From assembly GCA_039934475.1 (NCBI GenBank), contig JBDTMC010000273.1, positions 1 to 10,609 of the forward strand: 10,609 nt of DNA, written 5' to 3'. Positions 1 to 6,386 of the stretch are shown one piece after another. Numbering within the stretch: position 1 is the first letter of the stretch; every line of letters starts with the position of its first letter. The notes beneath the pieces are model-generated. The model worked only from the letters and a program-made list of their open reading frames with translations, did not search any database and was not told the DNA's origin. Made by a program: the position numbers and the translations under genes. The stretch is from JBDTMC01 sp039934475 (GTDB taxonomy: Bacteria > Acidobacteriota > Terriglobia > Bryobacterales > Bryobacteraceae).

Positions 1-373
1 GTTGGTTATCGCGCGGCAGCACACCAAACATGTAGATCATGGCAGCCAGCACGCGCGCGGTGTAGGCGCCGCGGCTGAAACCGAAGATGTACAACTTGTC
101 GTCGGGTTCCCAGTTCTCCATGAGGAAGCGGTAGGCATCGCCGACGTTGTCGAGCAAGCCATATCCAAAGGCGAGGCCGAGGACCTTCGTGAACCATTTG
201 GCGGTGCTGCTGAGCGCATTGTTAGAGCCCATGGTTCCGATGCCCGGGTCGTAGTAGGCGACCTGAGTCTTCGGGTCGTTTACCAGTGTGGTAAAAAGTT
301 TGACGACGTTGGAATTGTGAGTGCCAAACTCATTTCCAGTTCCGTCGCAACAGATGATCACGTTCTTGCCCAT
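1..373 (-). CDS. DUF2235 alpha/beta hydrolase, N-terminal part (runs off left edge)
   Basis: Only the first 124 residues lie in the window. The protein opens with MGKNVIICCDGTGNEFG, the hallmark start of DUF2235 proteins (cytoplasmic alpha/beta hydrolases, a family that includes type VI secretion phospholipase effectors of the Tle1 type). Further on it has a G-F-S-R-G-A nucleophile elbow of GxSxG type with the candidate nucleophile Ser100. The conserved YDPGIGT-like segment sits near residues 41-47. No signal peptide is visible. The ATG at 373-371 has a clear GAGGAG ribosome site at 382-387, overlapping the stop of the upstream MBL gene, so the two are translationally linked. The catalytic Asp and His, and any C-terminal membrane-targeting or extra domain, lie outside the window. 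The family call is firm. Substrate (lipid or other ester) and role are inference only. No type VI secretion genes are visible nearby. Confidence 0.88.
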   Translation of the reverse strand, partial: MGKNVIICCDGTGNEFGTHNSNVVKLFTTLVNDPKTQVAYYDPGIGTMGSNNALSSTAKWFTKVLGLAFGYGLLDNVGDAYRFLMENWEPDDKLYIFGFSRGAYTARVLAAMIYMFGVLPRDNQ

Positions 374-381
374 TGGCGTCG

Positions 382-387
382 CTCCTC
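382..387 (-). promoter_or_regulatory. Ribosome binding site of the DUF2235 gene, embedded in the MBL stop
   Basis: On the minus strand the MBL gene ends TGAGGAGC. The TGA stop (388-386) and the GAGGAG Shine-Dalgarno (387-382) share bases, and the ATG follows after 8 nt. Ribosomes finishing the MBL gene are therefore positioned to restart on the DUF2235 gene. The motif fixes the DUF2235 start at 373. Confidence 0.75.
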
Positions 388-1543
388 AGTACGCTACTTC
401 ATCGAGCACGTTGGCCTTTACCGACCCTTCGTCAGGCTTCCGGAAATTTACGACACGATTGGCCCCCGGATGCGCTGCCAGTGCGGCTTTGACGCGTGCG
501 CCTACATCAACGCCGGCCTTTGTATCCACCATGTCTTCGTTTGTGAGGTGAATGGTGTAGGGATCGTCGCCGCGGGCCTGGCAAATCCAGGCGATTGTCT
601 CTTCATCTGGATTGCCGAACTGGCCGTTGGCAGAAATTACATAGTGATCGGCCGTTATCTTCTGCAACCAGCCGAGTTCCATGTTGCGGTTGCTGCCATG
701 GTGCGGCATCTTGATGATGTCGAAGTGAGCGCGGTCGTCAGCGTCCAGAAGACCCGCGGCGTTCAGACCGTCGCGGATGAAGTCGCCGCGGGCGTCGCCG
801 GTGAGCAGGATTCGTTTGCCCTGAAATTCCGCAATGGCAACGATGCTGGAGAGGTTGGGGACTCCCTTGTCCACAAAACTCGCGACCACTACCGGATCGG
901 GATGGGCCGCGACGTCCTTCTTCCAAGACTTCAACAGATCGTCGAGGTGTTTGCGATTGGGACCGATGACACGTAGCTTGAGCCCACCGGGGCGCGTCAC
1001 AAAGGGAGGTCCGCTAGCGGGGACCATGACGAGGCCGGGACCACCACTGTCGCCCTTGAACCCACCGTTGAGGAGGATGCCGCGGGCGGCTGCCTGTGCT
1101 CGCAATTCGCGGCCTTGACCGACGCTGGCGGCGAGTACATGGGTAGTAGCGGAGCTGATCCCGACGTCATCTGGGAGCGACGCGACGCGCGTGGTGAGGG
1201 CGCTGGAAGTATCGCCGAGCATGTCATCGAAGCTGTTGTACCAGAGTGTCGCGATGTTGCAAGGGACGGCTTCTCCGGCGCCGACTTCCTCCATCCAGTC
1301 GAGGATGCCGTGGATGTGATCGTCGTCGATGTGGCTGACCATCACCATCTCAAGCTTCAACTGGTCTGTCTCGGCCGTTGTGAATTTGTCGTGCAATTGC
1401 TGGAGACGAGATTTCAGCGAGCGGTTGTAGATTCCGGTGGGCCCGCCGTCGATCACGATGAATCGCGGAGTGTCGGGATCTCCGTAGTGCAGGATGAGGC
1501 AATCGCCTGTGCCTGCCTGTAACGCTTCGAGTGAGAATATCAT
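386..1543 (-). CDS. ComEC-like metallo-beta-lactamase-fold hydrolase
   Basis: A 385-residue metallo-beta-lactamase-fold protein. The metal motif at residues 70-79 is S-H-I-D-D-D-H-I-H-G, the HxDxDH version typical of the ComEC/Rec2 C-terminal and related nuclease-like hydrolases rather than true beta-lactamases. Further metal-ligand candidates are Asp250 in LLTGD and the double His281-His282 in MPHHGS, which also fit the ComEC group. The N-terminus (GTGDCLILHYGD) and the I-D-G-G turn at residues 31-34 are standard for the fold. There are no membrane segments and no signal peptide, so it is probably a soluble cytoplasmic enzyme. Residues about 105-235, between the metal motifs, form an extended insert of unknown role. 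Translation starts at ATG 1543, 10 nt after the protease stop, with a GAGAGAGG ribosome site. The substrate may be a nucleic acid or nucleotide by analogy with ComEC, but it cannot be read from the sequence. Confidence 0.9.
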   Translation of the reverse strand: MIFSLEALQAGTGDCLILHYGDPDTPRFIVIDGGPTGIYNRSLKSRLQQLHDKFTTAETDQLKLEMVMVSHIDDDHIHGILDWMEEVGAGEAVPCNIATLWYNSFDDMLGDTSSALTTRVASLPDDVGISSATTHVLAASVGQGRELRAQAAARGILLNGGFKGDSGGPGLVMVPASGPPFVTRPGGLKLRVIGPNRKHLDDLLKSWKKDVAAHPDPVVVASFVDKGVPNLSSIVAIAEFQGKRILLTGDARGDFIRDGLNAAGLLDADDRAHFDIIKMPHHGSNRNMELGWLQKITADHYVISANGQFGNPDEETIAWICQARGDDPYTIHLTNEDMVDTKAGVDVGARVKAALAAHPGANRVVNFRKPDEGSVKANVLDEVAY

Positions 1544-1553
1544 TGCCTCTCTC

Positions 1554-3407
1554 TTAGATCGATTGCAGAGCGCGGAGCACGTCGAGCATCCCGGCGCCCT
1601 GGAAGAAGCGCTCGCGACCCAAATCGGTAGCGGTGGCGCACAGCACCTCTTTTACTTTGCGCGGACGGCCCATGAGTTCACGGTGGCGGGCCATCAGCAA
1701 AGCCGCGGCGCCACTAACGTGGGGCGCTGCCATACTAGTGCCGTCAAGGGCCACAACGTTACCGCCGCCCGGTATGATTGAGTGGATTTTTTCGCCAGGC
1801 GCGACGAGATCGGGTTTCATGCGGCCATCACCAGTTGGGCCGCGGCTGGAAAAGTAAGATACGCCGTAGCGGTGGGGCTCAGTACGGTGGGTGGCGCCTA
1901 CGGTGATGACGGCGTCGGCGTTGCCGGGATCGGTGATGGAGAGGCTGCGATACCACTCGAAGCCATCGTTGGCGACGATGTAGCCGCGGTTGCCGGCGGC
2001 GGCCACCACGACGACTCCGGAATTGACGAGGCGCTCGCTCTCCAGACAGACAGGACTGCTGCCACATCCAAAGCTCTTCACCAGTTGCGGCAGTGAGAAG
2101 CTTAGGTTGACGCCATGGATCACCATCTTGTCCTTGTTGGTGTTCAGGGAGCGAACGAATTGGAGGGCGGAGAGGACGGAGAATTCGTCGCCCGTTCCAT
2201 CGTCCTTGATGACACGCAGGTCGTAAAGAAGCAGGTCGGGACAAACGCCGGTGACGCTTTTGGCGGGCTCGCGATAGCCGGGGTAGGGCTTGAGTTCACC
2301 CTCGCGAAGTTTGCGCCAGTCGGCGGCGAGAATGCCGGCGACGTGGGTGCCATGCTCATTCACGGGCGGTGGAGTCTTGCCGTCTGCAGCGGGACGAATG
2401 AGTAGCAGGGGTTCGAGAAGACCCCAATCGAGGGCCTGACCGGAGATGAGGCGTGCGCCCAGATCGGCCGCGATGTCGCGGAGTTTGTCTTCGTCCAGCC
2501 CGGGCGCCAGCACCTTCAGTTGGTCCATCGCATCCTGTTGGAAAGCCGCTTCCAGCACGTGGGTGATGCGCGTGAAATCGTAGGAGCGGATGACTCGCGA
2601 TTTTGGCGCATCTTTGACGGGCCATTGCAGAAAAGCATCGTGGTCAGCGTCGATGCCGCTATCGATTACCGCCCATACGATGTCCTTGCACGAAAGATCG
2701 AAGACGCGAATGGCCGCGTCCGCTTTCACTGAAACGCGCGATTGCGAGACTGCGCTTTGTACCGGACGGCAGGAGAAGACGCTCCACAGGGGCGGCTCTT
2801 CGAACTCGCGGTAAGGCGTGAAGCCTTCGAAGAGGCTCTGCAGGGCGGCGAGTAAGCGCTGGAAATATTCGCGATCCTGTTGGGGCGGTTCATTGAGGGC
2901 AATGGCGCCGGCCACGCGGATCATATCCAACACGTCGGAGGAGACGGTTTCGATTTGCCGGCCCGGCTCAAGCAGCAGTTTGGGCAGATCGGGATACTCG
3001 GAGAGTTGACGCAACCAGGCGTGTATGTCGGCGCCGCCGATGTTTTCATTCCACCAGACAGAGAGCGGGAGGACGCAACGGATCAACTCATCGAAGGTGA
3101 GGTGGGCGATGACGTGCGATTCGTTGTAGGCGAGAAAGATCCGGCGGGCTTCGGTTTCGCCTCGCAGCTTGGCCAAGGAAGCGCGCAGATGGACGACCAG
3201 TTCGCGCACGCTGCTATCGGAGTTGGGGGTGAGCAGGACGCCACGTTCTTTGGCGAGTTTGGGATTGACGGCGTAGGCGATCCACACTTCTGGCAGGATG
3301 GGCGTGTCCTGGGTGAAGCGGCGGCCGCGAACCGGACCGGGGTCAGTGTAGGTTCCGGCGGCTCCCGAGTTGGGGTACAAGACGTGATTGACGTCGCTCT
3401 CTAGCAT
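1554..3407 (-). CDS. Cytoplasmic subtilisin-like (S8) serine protease with novel N-terminal region
   Basis: A 617-residue peptidase S8 protein. The full catalytic set is present: Asp249 in VIDSGID, His352 in HGTHVAG, the oxyanion Asn473 in AAAGN, and Ser558 in GTSMAAPHVSG. Two cysteines (C448, C454, in GCGSSPVC) sit in a segment I recall from a bacterial subtilase subgroup. There is no signal peptide and no C-terminal anchor, so it is expected to act in the cytoplasm, unusual for a subtilase. Residues 1 to about 235 precede the protease domain and match nothing I recognise. They are mixed alpha/beta and may be a sensor, prodomain or adaptor. Asp249 and His352 are 103 residues apart against about 32 in subtilisin, reflecting a helical insert near 280-345. 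The ATG at 3407 has a GGAG ribosome site 5 nt upstream. It heads the operon with the MBL and DUF2235 hydrolases, suggesting a proteolytic trigger or effector role (inference). Confidence 0.93.
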   Translation of the reverse strand: MLESDVNHVLYPNSGAAGTYTDPGPVRGRRFTQDTPILPEVWIAYAVNPKLAKERGVLLTPNSDSSVRELVVHLRASLAKLRGETEARRIFLAYNESHVIAHLTFDELIRCVLPLSVWWNENIGGADIHAWLRQLSEYPDLPKLLLEPGRQIETVSSDVLDMIRVAGAIALNEPPQQDREYFQRLLAALQSLFEGFTPYREFEEPPLWSVFSCRPVQSAVSQSRVSVKADAAIRVFDLSCKDIVWAVIDSGIDADHDAFLQWPVKDAPKSRVIRSYDFTRITHVLEAAFQQDAMDQLKVLAPGLDEDKLRDIAADLGARLISGQALDWGLLEPLLLIRPAADGKTPPPVNEHGTHVAGILAADWRKLREGELKPYPGYREPAKSVTGVCPDLLLYDLRVIKDDGTGDEFSVLSALQFVRSLNTNKDKMVIHGVNLSFSLPQLVKSFGCGSSPVCLESERLVNSGVVVVAAAGNRGYIVANDGFEWYRSLSITDPGNADAVITVGATHRTEPHRYGVSYFSSRGPTGDGRMKPDLVAPGEKIHSIIPGGGNVVALDGTSMAAPHVSGAAALLMARHRELMGRPRKVKEVLCATATDLGRERFFQGAGMLDVLRALQSI

Positions 3408-3441
3408 GGCTACTCCAGTAAGCGATAAATATGTAGAAACG

Positions 3442-3470
3442 ATGACACGATACGGCCCGAAGCTTATCAG
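3442..3470 (+). promoter_or_regulatory. Predicted sigma-70-type promoter for the SulP gene
   Basis: The -35 element ATGACA (3442-3447, five of six matches to TTGACA) and the -10 element TATCAG (3465-3470, four of six matches to TATAAT) are separated by exactly 17 nt. Transcription would begin near 3477, giving a leader of about 38 nt to the GTG at 3515. By eye only. Promoter consensus in this lineage is not well established. Confidence 0.4.
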
Positions 3471-3503
3471 AATCTGCCTGGAACGTGCAGCTAAAGGTAC
3501 AAT

Positions 3504-3508
3504 GGAGG
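3504..3508 (+). promoter_or_regulatory. Ribosome binding site deciding the SulP start
   Basis: A GGAGG sits 6 nt before the in-frame GTG at 3515, whereas the earlier in-frame GTG at 3485 has no such motif. It supports the shorter SulP protein. Confidence 0.7.
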
Positions 3509-3514
3509 TCTGCT

Positions 3515-5191
3515 GTGTTACCTACCTGGTTACCGAAATCTGTACTTTGCCTGCAAGATTACGATGCACGCAAGTTTACCGCTGACCTGATTGCCGGCAT
3601 TACGGTGGGGTTGGTGGCGTTGCCGCTGGCAATGGCCTTTTCCATCTCCTCGGGTCTCTCTCCGCAAGCGGGTATTTACTGCGCGGTGGCGACTGGGTTT
3701 CTAGTCTCTGCTTTGGGCGGCTCGAAAACGCAGATCGGCGGGCCGACGGGTGCGTTCGTGGTTGTTGTGGCGGGGATAGTCGCCAAGTACGGCATCGACG
3801 GCCTGTTCATGTGCACGATGATGGCCGGCACGCTGCTGGTGGTGCTGGGTTTGACCGGGATGGGGAGCGCGGTGAAGTTCATTCCGCGGCCCATTGTGGT
3901 GGGATTTACGAACGGCATCGCGCTGCTGATCGCCAGTACCCAAATCAAGGATTTTTTTGGACTGAAAATTGACAAGCTGCCGGGGGAATTTGCGGGCCGC
4001 ATGGAGGCGATTGGGGCACACTGGAATACGCTGTCGCCCGTGGAGACGGGACTGGCGGTGGCCGCGCTGGCGACGATTATCCTTTGCATGCGGTTTGTGA
4101 AGAAGGTGCCGGGCTCGATTGTGGCGCTGTTGGGCGGAACATTGGTTGCCTACCTGCTGCAGTTGCCTGTGGAAACGATTGGGACGCGGTTTGGAGGGAT
4201 CCCGAGCGGTTTGCCGGCGTTCGTGATGCCTGTGTTCCGGTGGGATCTGTTCCACCGGTTGATTTCTCCGGCGGTGACCGTAGCGATGCTTGGCGCGATT
4301 GAATCGCTGATGTCGGCGACGGTGGCTGACCGCATGTCGAACGACAAGCACAACCCGAATACGGAGCTGGTGGCGCAAGGGATCGCGAATATAGTGTCGC
4401 CGCTGATTGGCGGATTGCCGGCGACGGGCGCCATCGCACGGACGGCGACGAATATCCGCAGCGGCGGCAAGACGCCAGTCGCCGGCATGATCCACTCCCT
4501 CGTGCTATTGATCATTCTGCTGGTAGCCGCGCCCTTGGCAGCACACATTCCGCTGGCGATTTTGGCCGCCATCCTGCTGGTTGTGAGTTACAACATGGGC
4601 GAGTGGCGCGAGATTCCAGAGTTGCTGAAGCTGAGCAAGTCGGAGATTGCGGTGTGGTTGGTGACGTTCGCTCTGACGGTGTTCGCCGATCTGACTGTGG
4701 CGGTGGAGGTCGGCATGATCATGGCAACGTTACTGTTTATCCGCAATGTCACTCAGACGACGACGGTGAGCGAGGTGACGGAAGATTATATCCTGCACGC
4801 GCGCCCCCACATCCTACAAGACAAGAGTATTCCGCCTTATACGAAGATCTTTCGGATTCATGGACCGTTCTTGTTTGGGTCCACAGACAAAATCAGCGAG
4901 ATTACGGATCAGCTTGTGGACCTGCCTCCGATTGTGATGCTGCGTCTGCGCAACATGACGGCTATTGATGCAACGGGCCTGGCGGCTTTGGAGGAACTGG
5001 CGGACAAGTTGACGGATAGCGGCCGGACACTGATTTTGTGCGGCGCGCGGGAGCAGCCGGCGAAGCTCATTCATCGTTCGGACTTCGCGCGGCATGTTGG
5101 GGAAGAGAATATCTGTGTCAATTTTGAAGAGGCTTTGGTGCGGGCGCGCGATGTGTACACGTTCGAGACCACGGCGAGCGGGCTGAGCTAG
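3515..5191 (+). CDS. SulP-family anion transporter with STAS domain
   Basis: A 558-residue inner-membrane transporter of the SulP/SLC26 family, whose members carry sulfate, bicarbonate or other anions, usually with Na+ or H+. The family pattern runs throughout: DLIAGITVGLVALPLAMAF near the N-terminus, QIGGPTGAF, the FIPRPIVVGFTNGIA segment, GGLPATGAIARTATNIRSG around residues 299-317, and a long run of hydrophobic helices to about residue 410. A C-terminal STAS domain follows (about 442-545), with the typical loop NMTAIDATGL. I chose GTG at 3515 because of the GGAGG before it. An upstream in-frame GTG at 3485 would add ten residues without a ribosome site. No carbonic anhydrase gene is adjacent, so bicarbonate versus sulfate cannot be settled. 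The gene stands alone on its strand, and its stop shares a CTAG with the stop of the convergent gene. Confidence 0.93.
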   Translation: MLPTWLPKSVLCLQDYDARKFTADLIAGITVGLVALPLAMAFSISSGLSPQAGIYCAVATGFLVSALGGSKTQIGGPTGAFVVVVAGIVAKYGIDGLFMCTMMAGTLLVVLGLTGMGSAVKFIPRPIVVGFTNGIALLIASTQIKDFFGLKIDKLPGEFAGRMEAIGAHWNTLSPVETGLAVAALATIILCMRFVKKVPGSIVALLGGTLVAYLLQLPVETIGTRFGGIPSGLPAFVMPVFRWDLFHRLISPAVTVAMLGAIESLMSATVADRMSNDKHNPNTELVAQGIANIVSPLIGGLPATGAIARTATNIRSGGKTPVAGMIHSLVLLIILLVAAPLAAHIPLAILAAILLVVSYNMGEWREIPELLKLSKSEIAVWLVTFALTVFADLTVAVEVGMIMATLLFIRNVTQTTTVSEVTEDYILHARPHILQDKSIPPYTKIFRIHGPFLFGSTDKISEITDQLVDLPPIVMLRLRNMTAIDATGLAALEELADKLTDSGRTLILCGAREQPAKLIHRSDFARHVGEENICVNFEEALVRARDVYTFETTASGLS

Positions 5192-5869
5192 GGCGAAGGA
5201 CGATTCCGCAGACGAGGTTCGCTGTCAGCGGCCCGGGAGATCAAGACCCGGGCAAAAGAACCGAAGATACGCCATCCAACCAGGGACAGAGAGCAGAGGC
5301 GTCGAGCCAGTAAGAGGTCGTCAAGGCGGATCTGGGCGACGCCATCGAAGCGGATTGCATAACCCAACGAGGGTGAGTTCTCGGCCGGCAGGGGAGGCAA
5401 ATAGAGGTCGCGTCGGCTTCGGAACGACAGCAGATGATGTAGGGTCGACCTCGAGCGCTTCAGGATCTCCGGTGATCGGAACACGACGAAGCAGACTCGC
5501 GAATTCACGGCGGCCGGGGACGAGGTCGCATGTGGCGCTGAGGACGGCGAATAGGGGCTCGCCGACCAGTCGATTACCCATCCAATATGCCGATTGCGTA
5601 GTGACAACGTCCCCTTGCAGGAGGACGAACCAGTCTTCGCTGGCGTCAATTGCCCCGGTGGCCAAGGCATCTTCGTACACGATGGGCTGGATGCAGATAG
5701 CGCCCGGTTCAGCAAACGCGATTTGGCGTTGCGCTGTCTTTTTGAAGCGCTCGGCTACTGCCGTCTCAATGATCCTCGCCGCTTCGTCGGAATGCGATTG
5801 CGAAGCCAGCAGCCGTTCCCAGCCGGCGAAGAAACCGACTGAGTCCGCGGATCGCTTTATTTCGCTCAA
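5188..5869 (-). pseudogene. Uncharacterised protein with T-C-D-L motif, interrupted by a one-base frameshift
   Basis: The reading frame from TTG 5869 encodes a plausible protein for 142 residues, including LSATCDLVPGRRE (Cys114). It then degenerates and stops at 5321. The next frame picks up a clearly protein-like C-terminus from about 5442 to the stop at 5188 (DLYLPPLPAENSP, then QIRLDDLLLARRL and LSLVGWRIFGSF). Removing one G from the GGG at 5442-5444 joins them into about 226 residues reading smoothly as EALEVDLHHLLSFRSRR. The start is TTG, overlapping the upstream stop as TTGA, with only a poorly spaced AAGAG before it. There is no signal peptide or membrane segment. I do not recognise the family with certainty. 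I loosely recall LS/T-T-C-D motifs in small uncharacterised proteins of accessory loci. It may be a true pseudogene, a sequencing error or, less likely, programmed frameshifting. Confidence 0.6.
5231..5253. repeat. GC-rich inverted repeat (7-bp stem, 9-nt loop)
   Basis: GCCCGGG at 5231-5237 pairs perfectly with CCCGGGC at 5247-5253 around a 9-nt loop, about 40 nt beyond the SulP stop. It lies inside the frameshifted convergent gene. On the plus strand it is followed by AAAAG rather than a T-run, so it is not a standard intrinsic terminator. It could still act as a 3'-end hairpin for the SulP transcript. Confidence 0.4.
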
Positions 5870-6315
5870 CTCTTGGACACCCGACGTTTTAGTTCGCCGG
5901 GATCTACGATAATCTCATCACCATCAGGAATAGGAGAGGTATCCGGTTCCAGTGTTTCCGCCGCAGTAAACGTACCGGCATATTCAGAGGCAAGGTGGAA
6001 AAGGAGTTCGGCGGCGGATGGAGACGATGGATGGTCTCTAATCACTCTTGACGCGTGAACCATGGTTGCGAGCCCTCCCTTTAGACGCTTGGCCTCGCTT
6101 GCCAGTCCCACCAGTGCCTGGAAGTCCTCATCTCGCAGGAGCCGAAATAGACCGGCCTTGGTTCGCAAAGTTCCGACCTGCCCACGGGCAACTGCTTCGG
6201 GGCCACCTGGGCCAGCCATACGAAATTGTTCGAAGGAACCCCACATCGGACCAGGCTTCAACGGCTGGGGGTCAAGATGTGCTTCGTTCGGCGGCAGAGT
6301 CGAGGTTCTGGGCAT
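5866..6315 (-). CDS. Uncharacterised helical protein, partner of the T-C-D-L protein
   Basis: A 149-residue soluble protein with no family I recognise. The first 40 or so residues are rich in Pro and Gly and probably flexible. The middle (about 55-115, with FRLLRDEDFQALVGLASEAK and AAELLFHLASEYAG) looks alpha-helical. The tail is acidic and then basic (PDGDEIIVDPGELKRRVSKS). There is no signal peptide or transmembrane segment. I place the start at ATG 6315 because GGGAG (6325-6321) lies 5 nt before it. The ATG at 6327 would add four residues but has no ribosome site and lies almost at the predicted transcription start. The stop overlaps the start of the next gene by 4 nt (TTGA), so the two proteins are made together and probably work together. 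A toxin-antitoxin-like or two-subunit arrangement is possible but unproven. Confidence 0.7.
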   Translation of the reverse strand: MPRTSTLPPNEAHLDPQPLKPGPMWGSFEQFRMAGPGGPEAVARGQVGTLRTKAGLFRLLRDEDFQALVGLASEAKRLKGGLATMVHASRVIRDHPSSPSAAELLFHLASEYAGTFTAAETLEPDTSPIPDGDEIIVDPGELKRRVSKS

Positions 6316-6320
6316 GGGCA

Positions 6321-6325
6321 CTCCC
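6321..6325 (-). promoter_or_regulatory. Ribosome binding site deciding the start at 6315
   Basis: Reading leftward, GGGAG ends 5 nt before the ATG at 6315. The alternative ATG at 6327 has no purine-rich motif upstream. Confidence 0.55.
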
Positions 6326-6331
6326 ATAGGA

Positions 6332-6360
6332 ATCGTATCGTAGTTCCAATGAAATCACAA
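6332..6360 (-). promoter_or_regulatory. Predicted promoter of the two-gene unknown cassette
   Basis: On the minus strand, TTGTGA (6360-6355) and TACGAT (6337-6332) are separated by 17 nt, each matching four of six consensus bases. Transcription would begin near 6325, leaving the ATG at 6315 with a short leader that contains its ribosome site. The cassette would then be transcribed separately from the sigma factor operon upstream. Confidence 0.33.
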
Positions 6361-6386
6361 CGCTTTTACAACGAACACGCCCTATC

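Larger units (their letters stand above)
3408..3514. other. Divergent intergenic region between protease operon and SulP gene
   Basis: These 107 bases separate the leftward protease operon from the rightward SulP gene and must carry the transcription start of at least one of them. A plausible rightward promoter lies at 3442-3470. For the leftward operon I see only an AT-rich patch (around 3423-3435) without a convincing pair of hexamers. No strong palindromic operator was seen. Confidence 0.6.

Noticed and set aside
2..976. Long plus-strand open frame (324 codons) opposite the MBL and DUF2235 genes
   Set aside because: It is antisense to two well-recognised proteins, has no family motifs, and is expected from GC-rich coding DNA.
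386..1543. Antibiotic-degrading beta-lactamase
   Set aside because: The HxDxDH and HHGS motifs and the lack of a signal peptide point to the ComEC-like branch of the fold, not to a periplasmic beta-lactamase.
3498..3503. TACAAT as a -10 promoter element for SulP
   Set aside because: No -35 match lies at proper distance, and transcription would start at or beyond the ribosome site at 3504-3508.
3701..4495. Minus-strand open frame (264 codons) opposite the SulP gene
   Set aside because: The translation is dominated by Arg, His and Gln, a typical shadow of a GC-rich membrane protein gene.
5436..5450. Programmed ribosomal frameshift site
   Set aside because: No classical slippery sequence, in-frame rare stop or clear stimulatory structure was seen next to the shift. 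A mutation or sequence error is simpler.
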